Assembly (NCBI GenBank): GCA_963977425.1
Contig: CAXBOO010000002.1
Location: forward strand, 62,001-126,000
Direction of reading: 5' to 3'
Length of the DNA: 64,000 bases
DNA from: CAXBOO01 sp963977425
Lineage (GTDB): Bacteria > Bacteroidota > Bacteroidia > Flavobacteriales_D > Luteibaculaceae
Position 1 is the first letter of the stretch. Each line of letters begins with the position of its first letter. The notes beneath the pieces are model-generated. The model was given only the letters and a program-made list of their open reading frames with translations. It made no database searches and had not been told where the DNA came from. Below, piece by piece: positions 19,158 to 27,051 of the stretch. The position numbers and the translations under genes were made by a program.

Positions 19158-19352
19158 ATGCCAAAGCTTAAAACAAACAGCAGTGCAAAAAAGCGCTTTA
19201 AACTTACCGGTAGTGGTAAAATAAAAAGAAAACACGCTTTTAAAAGCCACATCCTTACTAAAAAAGGAACAAAACAAAAAAGAAACCTTACCAAAAGTGG
19301 TTTGGTTGATAAAACAGATTTGAGCAACGTGAAAGCAATGCTTAACCTGTAA
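19158..19352 (+). CDS. rpmI: Large ribosomal subunit protein bL35
   Basis: A 64-aa strongly basic protein starting MPKLKTNSSAKKRFKLTGSG, the canonical L35 N-terminus, with KRKHAFKSHILTKK in the middle. A structural protein of the 50S subunit. It lies 19 bp after infC and 83 bp before rplT, the universal infC-rpmI-rplT order. Confidence 0.98.
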   Translation: MPKLKTNSSAKKRFKLTGSGKIKRKHAFKSHILTKKGTKQKRNLTKSGLVDKTDLSNVKAMLNL

Positions 19353-19382
19353 ACAAATTTTAGGTCAATAAGTTAAAACCCG

Positions 19383-19419
19383 GAATAAAGTAACTAAGTG
19401 CTTAACCGCCACTTTATTT
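19383..19419 (+). promoter_or_regulatory. Hairpin between rpmI and rplT, candidate L20 operator
   Basis: GAATAAAGT (19383-19391) can pair with ACTTTATTT (19411-19419) as a 9-bp stem including one G-T pair, with a 19-nt loop. No T-run follows, so it is not a terminator. L20 represses its own operon translationally in E. coli and by leader binding in Bacillus; a similar role here is inference only. Confidence 0.4.
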
Positions 19420-19435
19420 CAAAACTGTAAAGAAA

Positions 19436-19783
19436 ATGCCAAGATCAGTAAACCACGTTGCCTCAAGAGCACGTAGAAAAAAAGTATTAAAACAAGCTAA
19501 AGGTTACTTCGGAAGAAGAAAAAACGTTTGGACTGTAGCTAAAAACGCCGTTGAAAAAGGTATGCAATACGCATACATCGGTCGTAAGCAAAAGAAAAGA
19601 AATTTCCGTTCACTTTGGATTATGCGTATCAACGCTGCCGTTAGACAACACGATTTGTCTTACAGCCAATTCATGGGCTTGTGCAAAAAGCACAATGTTG
19701 AGCTTAACCGTAAAGTTCTTGCTGATTTGGCAATGAACCAACCGGAAGCCTTCAAAGTAATTGTAGACAAAGTAAAAAAATAA
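19436..19783 (+). CDS. rplT: Large ribosomal subunit protein bL20
   Basis: A 115-aa basic protein beginning MPRSVNHVASRARRKKVLKQ with KGYFGRRKNVWTVAKNAVEK and WIMRINAAVRQHDLSYSQFM, all typical of L20, which nucleates 50S assembly on 23S rRNA. It is the last gene of the thrS operon and is followed at 30 bp by a strong intrinsic terminator. Confidence 0.98.
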   Translation: MPRSVNHVASRARRKKVLKQAKGYFGRRKNVWTVAKNAVEKGMQYAYIGRKQKKRNFRSLWIMRINAAVRQHDLSYSQFMGLCKKHNVELNRKVLADLAMNQPEAFKVIVDKVKK

Positions 19784-19812
19784 GAATTTCACATTCTACT
19801 ACTTAGTTTAAG

Positions 19813-19843
19813 ATCCTCTCCTTTTCAGGAGGGGATTTTTTTT
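19813..19843 (+). terminator. Intrinsic terminator of the thrS-infC-rpmI-rplT operon
   Basis: ATCCTCTCCT (19813-19822) pairs with AGGAGGGGAT (19827-19836) across a TTTC loop, 10 bp with one G-T pair, followed by an unbroken T-run to 19843. Confidence 0.93.
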
Positions 19844-19870
19844 GCCTAATTTTCTGTTTATTTAATCCCT

Positions 19871-20263
19871 ATGAAATTTGCCTACGCCATTGCTTACGTT
19901 GAAGATGTAGCTAAAACCACAACCTTCTACAAAAACGCTTTTGGGTTTGAAACCAAATTCATCAGTCCCGAAAAAGATTATGCTGAATTGATATCTGGAG
20001 ATACCACTTTAGCCTTTGCATCGCTAGAGTTGGGCAATCAAAATATACCCATTGGCTTAAATCCACTCAACCAAAAGGAAATCCCTTTTGCCATCGAATG
20101 GGCATTTACTAGTGAAAACATTGATCTTGATTTTACGAAAGCACTCGATAATGGCGCTATTCTAATTTCACCAATTAAAACCAAACCTTGGGGACAACAA
20201 GTTGGCTATTTAAGAGATTTAAATGGTCATTTGATCGAGATTTGCACACCTATGAAAGAGTAA
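19871..20263 (+). CDS. VOC family (glyoxalase/bleomycin-resistance fold) protein
   Basis: A 130-aa protein with two beta-alpha-beta-beta-beta halves of the vicinal oxygen chelate fold: KFAYAIAYVEDVAKTTTFYK at the start and GQQVGYLRDLNGHLIEICTP at the end, the latter containing the Asp/Asn-Gly-His and Glu of the metal-binding half. The family includes glyoxalases, dioxygenases and drug-binding proteins; the reaction is not predictable. It is a single-gene unit after the rplT terminator. Confidence 0.85.
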   Translation: MKFAYAIAYVEDVAKTTTFYKNAFGFETKFISPEKDYAELISGDTTLAFASLELGNQNIPIGLNPLNQKEIPFAIEWAFTSENIDLDFTKALDNGAILISPIKTKPWGQQVGYLRDLNGHLIEICTPMKE

Positions 20264-20402
20264 TTTACAACTCAGTTTTGCACACCTAATCTATAATAAG
20301 GCATACATTTTTTGACCTGATGATTTTTATTAAAAACATTAGAAATTGATCCTAATCGACAAAGCAATCTGTCTAACAAACAAGCAAAAACTAACTTAAA
20401 AC

Positions 20403-20525
20403 ATGGAAATTACACATAACGCTGATGGCACAAGCCCTGTAATCATTACGGGTTTAGTAATTGTAGGAATAATCATTGCTGCAATAACATTGCTTATGAT
20501 CATGAATAAAAAAAGAAAACAATAG
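20403..20525 (+). CDS. Small single-pass membrane protein (40 aa)
   Basis: ATG 20403 opens a 40-codon frame: a polar N-terminus (MEITHNADGTSP), one continuous hydrophobic helix of about 22 residues (VIITGLVIVGIIIAAITLLM) and a basic tail (NKKRKQ). The positive-inside rule predicts N-out, C-in. It stands alone between the VOC gene and the convergent FKBP gene. The amphipathic order makes coding likely, but there is no homology evidence and no clear promoter. Confidence 0.5.
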   Translation: MEITHNADGTSPVIITGLVIVGIIIAAITLLMIMNKKRKQ

Positions 20526-20597
20526 TCGTACTTAAGTGGAATCTTTCTGAATCATCTTTATTAGAAAGAGCTTTCAGAAAACAACAAATCGTACAGC

Positions 20598-20633
20598 AAA
20601 AAAAAATGCCGTTAGATTTCTCCAACGGCATTT
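20598..20633 (-). terminator. Intrinsic terminator of the FKBP gene (minus strand)
   Basis: AAATGCCGTT (20604-20613) pairs with AACGGCATTT (20624-20633), a 10-bp stem with a 10-nt loop. Read on the minus strand it ends in a T-run (A-run at 20598-20606), 25 bp beyond the FKBP stop. Confidence 0.92.
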
Positions 20634-20657
20634 CAGTTATTTAAACGTGGTACTGTA

Positions 20658-21338
20658 TTAGTCGATAGAAATCAATTCTACTTCAAATACCAAAACACTA
20701 TAACTCGGAATACCTCTTGTTCCACGACTTCCGTAACCCAAATCTTGAGGAATGTGCAATCTCCACTTCTCTCCTGTTTTCATTAATTGCAAAGCTTCAA
20801 CCCATCCGCGGATAACACCACCTACAGGAAAACTTGCTGGTTGACCTCTTTTAATAGAACTATCGAATACCGTTCCGTCGATCAATTTACCTTCGTAATG
20901 AACCGTTACTTTGCTTGCTAAAGTTGGACTTGTTCCAGCATCGTTGGCTTTAAGAACTTCGTAAATCAATCCTGATTCGGTTTTGGTAAATCCTTTTTTG
21001 CCATCCAATTCTTTAAGATACTTCTCTCCTGCTTCTTTGTTGGCTTTTTCTGCTTCTTCTTTTTTGCTCTTATAGTAAGACTCTACCAATTTATCCGAGT
21101 CGCCAGTACTCCAAAGTGGAGTTGATTTATTCACTACATCTTCAATGCCTTTAGCAATAGCCAAAGGATTCAATCCGCCAAGATCTATTTGCTCTTTCAG
21201 CTTATTGGCATAATTAGCACCTAATGCATACGATACACTATCAGCAATGGTCTTGATTTTAACCTTTACAGGTTTACTTTTTTGTGCCTGTACGGCAAAT
21301 ACAGTTAGCAATAATGCTGCGCTTAATGTAATTCTCAT
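20658..21338 (-). CDS. FKBP-type peptidyl-prolyl cis-trans isomerase, exported
   Basis: A 226-aa FkpA/Mip-like foldase: signal peptide (MRITLSAALLLTVFAVQAQ), an N-terminal helical dimerisation region (SVSYALGANYANKLKEQ) and a C-terminal FKBP domain (KVTVHYEGKLIDGTVFDSS, RGWVEALQLMKTGEKWRLHI, LGYGSRG, VFEVELISID). It would speed proline isomerisation of proteins in the periplasm. It overlaps the yaaA stop by 4 bp, so it is probably cotranscribed with ispH and yaaA. Confidence 0.95.
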   Translation of the reverse strand: MRITLSAALLLTVFAVQAQKSKPVKVKIKTIADSVSYALGANYANKLKEQIDLGGLNPLAIAKGIEDVVNKSTPLWSTGDSDKLVESYYKSKKEEAEKANKEAGEKYLKELDGKKGFTKTESGLIYEVLKANDAGTSPTLASKVTVHYEGKLIDGTVFDSSIKRGQPASFPVGGVIRGWVEALQLMKTGEKWRLHIPQDLGYGSRGTRGIPSYSVLVFEVELISID

Positions 21339-22096
21339 TCTCTGGTATATGTGTAATTATTATCGGTACTCAATTCTGAATTGAACTGATACCCTTCAAA
21401 ATTAAAATCTTTTAAGGACTCTTTGTCTTTTGGACTAGCTTCCAAGCAAAATTTGGCAAACAAACCTCTTGCTTTCTTTGCAAAAAAACTGACTACTTTA
21501 AAGTTATCGCCTTTTTTCTCTTTGAATTCTACATTGAGAATATTCAACCCGTGGTTTTTAACCCCTACGATTACTTTGGCATATTCTATAGATGCTGCAT
21601 TCACTATAAGCTCATTCGGATCATCCAACTCTGCTTTCAATGTGTTCACTACCGTATCGTTCCAATATTTATACAAATTGGTTTTAGCAGGAGTTATCTT
21701 AAGCGACGTTCCCATTTCCAATCGATAAGGCATGATGTTATCGAAAGGGCGTAAAATACCATACAATCCCGACAATATTCTAATCTGACTTTCGGCTCTA
21801 TCCAATGCTTCTGGGCTTAAATTTGTAGCATCCAAACCTTTATATACATCCCCGTCAAAAGCAAAAAGTGCGGGACGGGTGTTGTTGTATTTCTGCAGTT
21901 CTTGAAAACGATCCACATTGAGTTGAGCCAAGTTATCGCTCAAATCCATCAGTTTTTTTACTTGTCGAACGCTTAGTTTTTCCAGCTTGCTCGCTAAGTA
22001 ATTGGCATTATCTAATAGTTGAGGTACGGAAGTTTTCACTTCAGGGTAAGAATTTTCCCAATCCAAAGATTTGGCAGGAGACAACAATATTTTCAT
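21335..22096 (-). CDS. yaaA: Peroxide stress protein YaaA
   Basis: A 253-aa DUF328/UPF0246 protein with the diagnostic start MKILLSPAKSLDW and the motifs FDGDVYKGLDA and LSGLYGILRPFDNIMPYRLE, ending FNFEGYQF. In E. coli YaaA lowers free iron during peroxide stress and binds DNA. The gene lies 2 bp after ispH, an iron-sulfur enzyme gene, which fits an iron/oxidation theme, though OxyR control is not shown here. Confidence 0.96.
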   Translation of the reverse strand: MKILLSPAKSLDWENSYPEVKTSVPQLLDNANYLASKLEKLSVRQVKKLMDLSDNLAQLNVDRFQELQKYNNTRPALFAFDGDVYKGLDATNLSPEALDRAESQIRILSGLYGILRPFDNIMPYRLEMGTSLKITPAKTNLYKYWNDTVVNTLKAELDDPNELIVNAASIEYAKVIVGVKNHGLNILNVEFKEKKGDNFKVVSFFAKKARGLFAKFCLEASPKDKESLKDFNFEGYQFNSELSTDNNYTYTRE

Positions 22097-22098
22097 AA

Positions 22099-23259
22099 TT
22101 ACAGTTCGGCTATTTTTCTAATAACGTCTTCTAAAAGTGAGTCGGGACAACTAGCGCCAGAAGTAACAATGACCGTGTTTTTTGTACTCCAATCGATTTC
22201 TGTAGTAACAACCTTTTTTTGGTGCATATCAAAATGATGCACATCGTTCATTTCAAATTCTTCAGGTCCTTTAACAAAATAAGTTTCAAACTTCTTTTCT
22301 AAAAGTTCAACTAAATGAGATGTATTGCTGCTATTGTAACCACCGACAACAATGGCTACATCCGCTTTTTCGTCCAACAATGAATATGTAGATGTTTGAT
22401 TGTCGTTGGTAGCATAACACAAGGTGTCGCGCGTATCGGCAAAGAAGTTTTTCACTTCTGTACCGTGTATTTCCGTAAAAATTGTTTTGAAATAATCTGC
22501 AATGGCTTGAGTGTCTTCAGCCAACATGGTCGTTTGGTTTACTACCCCTATTTTTTTCAAGTCTAGCTTTGGGTCGAATCCTGCAGAAGCTCTGTGCGAG
22601 AATAATGCATCAAAATCATCGAATGATTGAGACAAAACCATTTCGCCCAACAATTTGGCTTCGGCCATGTCTTTTAGCACTAAAGCCTTTCCTGTTTTAT
22701 TGGCTTGACTAAAAGTAGCTCGGGTTTCTTCGTGCGAAGGTTTACCGTGGATCAATATCGTGTGTTCGCCTTCGCCTAATTTGGCCGAACGTTTCCACAC
22801 CTTCTCAACAAACGGACAGGTGGTGTTGTACGATTTCAAATCAACGCCTTTTGCACTAAGAATGTTCTCCAAATCTACCGTAGTACCAAATGCAGGAATA
22901 AGCACTACATCATCGGCAGTAACATCGTCAATCGGATGCAATTCATTGCCTTTGGTGTCTTGTAAAAAGCGGATACCATTTTCTTCAAGGTCTTTGTTTA
23001 CAACTGGGTTGTGTATCATCTGACTCAACAGAAAAATACGTTTTCCAGGATTTTCTCTTACAGCTCTGTAGGCACGTTCTATAGCATTCTCCACTCCAAA
23101 ACAAAAACCGAAATGGCGAGGAATAATGAAAGTACGAGTACCCAAAGTCAAACTGCTTGGAGTGAAATCTTTCTTTAGAGGGTCTTCCTTTTTGCGCTTA
23201 TTTTTAAGCTCAGCAATAAGGTTTGACTTGTATATATCGGGAATATCAAAAGATCTCAT
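22099..23259 (-). CDS. ispH: 4-hydroxy-3-methylbut-2-enyl diphosphate reductase
   Basis: The last enzyme of the MEP isoprenoid pathway, reducing HMBPP to IPP and DMAPP with a [4Fe-4S] cluster. The three cluster cysteines are Cys53 (HFGFCFGVENAI), Cys148 (NTTCPFVEKVW) and Cys371 (SGASCPDSLLEDVI). At 386 aa it is longer than the ~310-aa proteobacterial enzyme, with about 40 extra N-terminal residues and an internal insertion. It leads a minus-strand ispH-yaaA-FKBP unit and diverges from rpsA. Confidence 0.96.
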   Translation of the reverse strand: MRSFDIPDIYKSNLIAELKNKRKKEDPLKKDFTPSSLTLGTRTFIIPRHFGFCFGVENAIERAYRAVRENPGKRIFLLSQMIHNPVVNKDLEENGIRFLQDTKGNELHPIDDVTADDVVLIPAFGTTVDLENILSAKGVDLKSYNTTCPFVEKVWKRSAKLGEGEHTILIHGKPSHEETRATFSQANKTGKALVLKDMAEAKLLGEMVLSQSFDDFDALFSHRASAGFDPKLDLKKIGVVNQTTMLAEDTQAIADYFKTIFTEIHGTEVKNFFADTRDTLCYATNDNQTSTYSLLDEKADVAIVVGGYNSSNTSHLVELLEKKFETYFVKGPEEFEMNDVHHFDMHQKKVVTTEIDWSTKNTVIVTSGASCPDSLLEDVIRKIAEL

Positions 23260-23323
23260 GGTGAACTAACGCAAAATGATTGGAAAAAGTAAATGCATAA
23301 AAGCTTCGTTATCAATAAATCAG

Positions 23324-23331
23324 TACCTTTG
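23324..23331 (+). promoter_or_regulatory. Bacteroidota -7 box upstream of rpsA
   Basis: TACCTTTG matches TAnnTTTG exactly. No good TTG is found at the expected -33 position. Transcription would start near 23336, leaving an rpsA leader of about 94 nt. Confidence 0.55.
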
Positions 23332-23429
23332 CCGTCCGTTTTGGTAACGGGAAGCTACTTGGGGCTAAAACTAAACAAACCTCTTTTACTAAACCAAGAA
23401 TAGGTAAAATACAAATTAACAACGCCAAC

Positions 23430-25220
23430 ATGGCAAATTCAAAAACTTGGAACACTCCAACACAAGACGACTTTAACTGGGACGACTTTGAGAGCAACCA
23501 AAATCAACAAGAAATAAGTGCTGACATCGACGAACGTTACGAAGGCACTTTAACTTCAATTGAAGAGAAAGAAGTTATCAAAGGTACGGTAACAGCAATC
23601 ACTAAAAAAGAAGTAATCGTATCTATTGGATACAAATCAGAAGGGATTATTCCTGCAAACGAATTCCGTTACAACGAAGAATTAGCCGTTGGAGACGAAG
23701 TTGAAGTATTTGTAGAATCTCAAGAAGACAGATCAGGTCAATTGATCTTGTCTCACAAAACAGCAAGAACTAAAAACGCTTGGACAGAAATCAACGAATC
23801 TCTTGAACACTCTAAGATTGTTAAAGGATTTGTTAAAGCACGTACTAAAGGTGGACTTATCGTTGATCTATTCGGTATCGAGGCATTCTTACCAGGTTCT
23901 CAAGCTGACGTTAAGCAAATCAAAGATTTCGACGTTTTCTTGAATAAAACTATTGAACTTAAGGTTATTAAAATTAACCAAGAGTCTAAAAACGTTGTTG
24001 TTTCTCACAAAGCTATTATCGAGGCTGAACTTGAAGAGCAGAAGAAAGAGATCATGGCTCAACTTGAAGTTGGACAAGTTCTTGAAGGTGAGGTTAAAAA
24101 CATCACTAACTACGGTGTGTTTGTTGACTTAGGTGGTGTTGATGGATTGATCCACATTACTGACCTTAGCCACAACCGTATTTCTAACCCTGAAGAGGTA
24201 GTAGAAGTTGGTCAAAAACTAAACGTAGTAATTACAAAGTTCGAGACAGAAGGCGAGAAAAAGAGAATTTCTCTTGGTTTGAAGCAATTAGAAGCTCATC
24301 CTTGGGATACTCTACCAGAAAACATCGAAGTTGGTGCTAAAATAGTTGGTAAAGTAGTTGTAGTAATGGATTACGGCGCGTTCGTAGAAATTGCTCCAGG
24401 TGTTGAAGGATTATTGCACGTTTCTGAAATGTCATGGTCTCCACGTTTACGCTCTCCTAACGACTTCATGAAAGTTGGTGACGAGATCGAAGCTGCTATC
24501 ATTGAGCTTGACAAAGACAGTCGTAAGATGTCGCTTTCTAAGAAAGTATTACTTCAAGATCCATTCGATAGCATCGAAACTAAGTACCCAGTTGGTTCTA
24601 AGCACAAAGCTATCGTTAGAAACTTCACTGCTTTCGGTGTATTCTGTGAGTTAGAAGAAGGTATTGACGGATTGTTGCACATTTCTGACCTTTCATGGGT
24701 TAAGAAATACAACCACCCATCTGAATTTACTAAGATCAGCGAAGAGTTAGAAGTTCAAATCTTGAGCATCGACAAAGAAAACCGTCAAATTTCTATCGGA
24801 CACAAACAACTTGAGGAAAACCCTTGGGATGTATTCGAAACAATTTTTGCTAACGGATCTGAGCACGAAGGTACTATCGAGAAAATCGAAGGTAACAACG
24901 CGTTCATCGCATTGCCATACGGAAACGTAGGTCAGTGTACTGTTAAGCAATTGCGTAAAGAAGACGGTAGCAAAGCTGCAGCTGAAGAAACTTTGAAGTT
25001 TGTTGTAACTGACTTCAATAAAGACGCTCGTAGAATTGTTGTTTCTCACACACGTACATTTGACAACAAAGCAGCAAGTGATGCAGCTCCAAAAGCAAAT
25101 GCAGGTGGTGGAAACTCTAACACAAACTACAAACCAACTGAGAAAGCTGAAAAGACTACTCTAGGTGATTTGGATGTGTTGGCTAACCTACGCGATAAAA
25201 TGAACGAAGGAAAGAAGTAA
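23430..25220 (+). CDS. rpsA: Small ribosomal subunit protein bS1
   Basis: A 596-aa S1 with six S1/OB repeats, recognisable by GTVTAITKKEVIVSIG, KGFVKARTKGGLIVDLFG, EGEVKNITNYGVFVDLGG, GKVVVVMDYGAFVEIAPG, KAIVRNFTAFGVFCELEEG and a divergent sixth near EGTIEKIEGNNAFIALP. S1 recruits mRNA to the 30S subunit, relevant in Bacteroidota where Shine-Dalgarno use is weak. Codon use is clearly that of a highly expressed gene compared with neighbours. The C-terminal ~40 residues are low complexity. An intrinsic terminator follows. Confidence 0.97.
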   Translation: MANSKTWNTPTQDDFNWDDFESNQNQQEISADIDERYEGTLTSIEEKEVIKGTVTAITKKEVIVSIGYKSEGIIPANEFRYNEELAVGDEVEVFVESQEDRSGQLILSHKTARTKNAWTEINESLEHSKIVKGFVKARTKGGLIVDLFGIEAFLPGSQADVKQIKDFDVFLNKTIELKVIKINQESKNVVVSHKAIIEAELEEQKKEIMAQLEVGQVLEGEVKNITNYGVFVDLGGVDGLIHITDLSHNRISNPEEVVEVGQKLNVVITKFETEGEKKRISLGLKQLEAHPWDTLPENIEVGAKIVGKVVVVMDYGAFVEIAPGVEGLLHVSEMSWSPRLRSPNDFMKVGDEIEAAIIELDKDSRKMSLSKKVLLQDPFDSIETKYPVGSKHKAIVRNFTAFGVFCELEEGIDGLLHISDLSWVKKYNHPSEFTKISEELEVQILSIDKENRQISIGHKQLEENPWDVFETIFANGSEHEGTIEKIEGNNAFIALPYGNVGQCTVKQLRKEDGSKAAAEETLKFVVTDFNKDARRIVVSHTRTFDNKAASDAAPKANAGGGNSNTNYKPTEKAEKTTLGDLDVLANLRDKMNEGKK

Positions 25221-25243
25221 TTCTTGACTAAACATACCATTGC

Positions 25244-25275
25244 AAAAACCTCCCTTCATCGGGAGGTTTTTTTTT
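25244..25275. terminator. Intrinsic terminator after rpsA
   Basis: AAAAACCTCCC (25244-25254) pairs with GGGAGGTTTTT (25261-25271) around a TTCATC loop, followed by Ts to 25275. The preceding A-run makes it potentially bidirectional. Confidence 0.93.
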
Positions 25276-25300
25276 GCCCTGCTAATTCATTTACTACTCA

Positions 25301-25308
25301 TATATTTG
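25301..25308 (+). promoter_or_regulatory. -7 box of pyrR promoter, predicting a near-leaderless mRNA
   Basis: TATATTTG matches TAnnTTTG and ends only 5 nt before the pyrR ATG at 25314. The nearest upstream TTTG (25273-25276) lies 24 nt away, longer than ideal. If used, transcription starts at or next to the start codon. Confidence 0.5.
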
Positions 25309-25313
25309 TGCCA

Positions 25314-25853
25314 ATGAGCGGAAGCATACCATTGCTCAATCACGAGCAAATATTACTTACCATAAAGCGCATAGCTAGAGAGGTTATTGAAAATCACGAT
25401 TTCTCTAACGACTCTGTCCTTATTGGCTTACAGCCACGTGGCGTTTTGTTTGGTCAAAAAATTAGAGACGAAATTCAAGCCATAACAGGCAAAAACGTTC
25501 AGTACGGTGAGTTGGACATCACTTTCTATAGAGATGATTTCCGTACAAGAGACATGCCTTTAGAACCAAGTTCTACCAAAATAGATTTCAGCATACAAGA
25601 CAAAAAAGTGGTGATGGTGGACGATGTACTCTACACCGGTAGAAGTGTCCGTGCCGCCTTGGATGCTCTACTCGATTTTGGAAGACCTAGTCAAGTAGAA
25701 TTTATGGTCTTGGTAGACAGACGTTTTTCTAGACACCTACCTATACAAGCCGATTATGTTGGCAAGTCGGTAGATTCTATTGAAAGCGAACGCGTGAGCG
25801 TAAACTGGACTGAAAAAGATTTTCAAGTAAACCTTTATACCCCCAAAGTATAG
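25314..25853 (+). CDS. pyrR: PyrR: pyrimidine regulator / uracil phosphoribosyltransferase
   Basis: A 179-aa type I phosphoribosyltransferase. I take ATG 25314 (MSGSIPLLNHEQILLTIKRI); the open frame runs upstream through the terminator but lacks homology there. The PRPP loop VVMVDDVLYTGRSVRAAL and the segments VLIGLQPRGVLFG and ELDITFYRDDFRTR are PyrR hallmarks. PyrR makes UMP from uracil and in Firmicutes also attenuates pyr operons by binding RNA. Here only 2 bp separate it from pyrB, and its own leader seems minimal, so RNA-binding control at this locus is doubtful. Confidence 0.93.
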   Translation: MSGSIPLLNHEQILLTIKRIAREVIENHDFSNDSVLIGLQPRGVLFGQKIRDEIQAITGKNVQYGELDITFYRDDFRTRDMPLEPSSTKIDFSIQDKKVVMVDDVLYTGRSVRAALDALLDFGRPSQVEFMVLVDRRFSRHLPIQADYVGKSVDSIESERVSVNWTEKDFQVNLYTPKV

Positions 25854-25855
25854 CC

Positions 25856-26782
25856 ATGTCATTATCCACCTCTCACTTATTGGGTATAAAAGATCTTACA
25901 CCCCAAGACATTGAACTGATATTTGCCACAGCAGACAACTTTAAGGAAGTCCTAAACAGACCCATTAAAAAAGTGCCTTCGTTGCGCGATATTACCATTG
26001 CCAATCTCTTTTTCGAAAACAGTACCCGAACAAAGCTTTCGTTTGAACTGGCAGAAAAAAGACTATCGGCCGACACTATTAATTTTGCAGCATCTGGTTC
26101 TTCGGTAAAAAAAGGCGAATCGCTTATTGATACAGTCAACAACATCTTGTCTATGAAAGTAGATATGGTGGTAATTCGTCATTCCGAACCTGGTGTACCC
26201 AAGTTTTTATCGGAACGAGTAAACTCTGTTATCATAAACGCTGGAGACGGCGCACACGAACACCCTACACAAGCTTTATTAGACGCCTACTCTATCCGCG
26301 AGAAATTTGGAGAAGTAAAAGGCAAAAAAGTTTTGATTGCTGGCGATATATTGCACAGTCGAGTAGCGTTGAGTAACATATTATGCCTTAAAAAACTAGG
26401 CGCAGAAATAATGCTGTGTGGCCCTGCTACACTTATTCCTAAGCACATTCACGAATTGGGTGTGTTGATAGAAAACGATATTGACAAAGCTTTAGCTTGG
26501 TGCGATGTTGCCAACGTATTGCGCATACAATTCGAACGCCAAGATGATAAATATTTCCCTTCGTTAAGAGAATACCACCAACACTTTGGGGTAACTAAAA
26601 AACGATTGGATGCCTTGGATAAACCCATCGTAATTATGCACCCTGGGCCTATCAACCGAGGGGTAGAATTAAGCAGCGACGTGGCCGATTCCGATCAAGC
26701 CATAATTTTACAACAAGTTGAAAACGGAGTAGCAATACGCATGGCTGTTTTGTACCTTCTAGCCTCTAAAATCAAGAAATAA
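25856..26782 (+). CDS. pyrB: Aspartate carbamoyltransferase catalytic subunit
   Basis: A 308-aa ATCase catalytic chain, forming carbamoyl-aspartate in pyrimidine synthesis. Carbamoyl-phosphate motif FFENSTRTKLSFE (STRT loop), NAGDGAHEHPTQALLDAY and aspartate-site HPGPINRGVE are present. No pyrI regulatory subunit gene follows, so it is likely the unregulated trimer type common outside enterobacteria. Its TAA shares a base with the next gene's ATG. Confidence 0.97.
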   Translation: MSLSTSHLLGIKDLTPQDIELIFATADNFKEVLNRPIKKVPSLRDITIANLFFENSTRTKLSFELAEKRLSADTINFAASGSSVKKGESLIDTVNNILSMKVDMVVIRHSEPGVPKFLSERVNSVIINAGDGAHEHPTQALLDAYSIREKFGEVKGKKVLIAGDILHSRVALSNILCLKKLGAEIMLCGPATLIPKHIHELGVLIENDIDKALAWCDVANVLRIQFERQDDKYFPSLREYHQHFGVTKKRLDALDKPIVIMHPGPINRGVELSSDVADSDQAIILQQVENGVAIRMAVLYLLASKIKK

Positions 26783-27051
26783 TGACGAAAACAGAAAATT
26801 ATTGGTTGGTCGATTCCAAAAACTTTGACGCTAGTACTGCTTTAGGCGATGTAACTGACGCTTTAGTTGAATTGCATGCAGAAACTACCGACGCAGAATT
26901 GAGTGCCATATTAGAAGTATTTACCAATGTGGTGTTTTTCGGTAATACCGATTTCGATAACGATTCCATTACCATAGTTCCTAGTAAAAACGAAGCCGAA
27001 GACTACCTATACATGCTAAAAATAGAGCAAGATTTGGGTGATTTCGAATGA
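26782..27051 (+). CDS. Small acidic protein of unknown function between pyrB and rnz
   Basis: An 89-aa frame with no family that I recognise. It is rich in Asp and Glu, has no signal peptide or membrane segment, and includes VVFFGNTDFDNDSITIVPSK and a final acidic EQDLGDFE. The ATG overlaps the pyrB stop by 1 bp and its end overlaps rnz by 4 bp, so it is translated within the same coupled unit; this tight fit is the main evidence that it is a real gene. Confidence 0.8.
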   Translation: MTKTENYWLVDSKNFDASTALGDVTDALVELHAETTDAELSAILEVFTNVVFFGNTDFDNDSITIVPSKNEAEDYLYMLKIEQDLGDFE

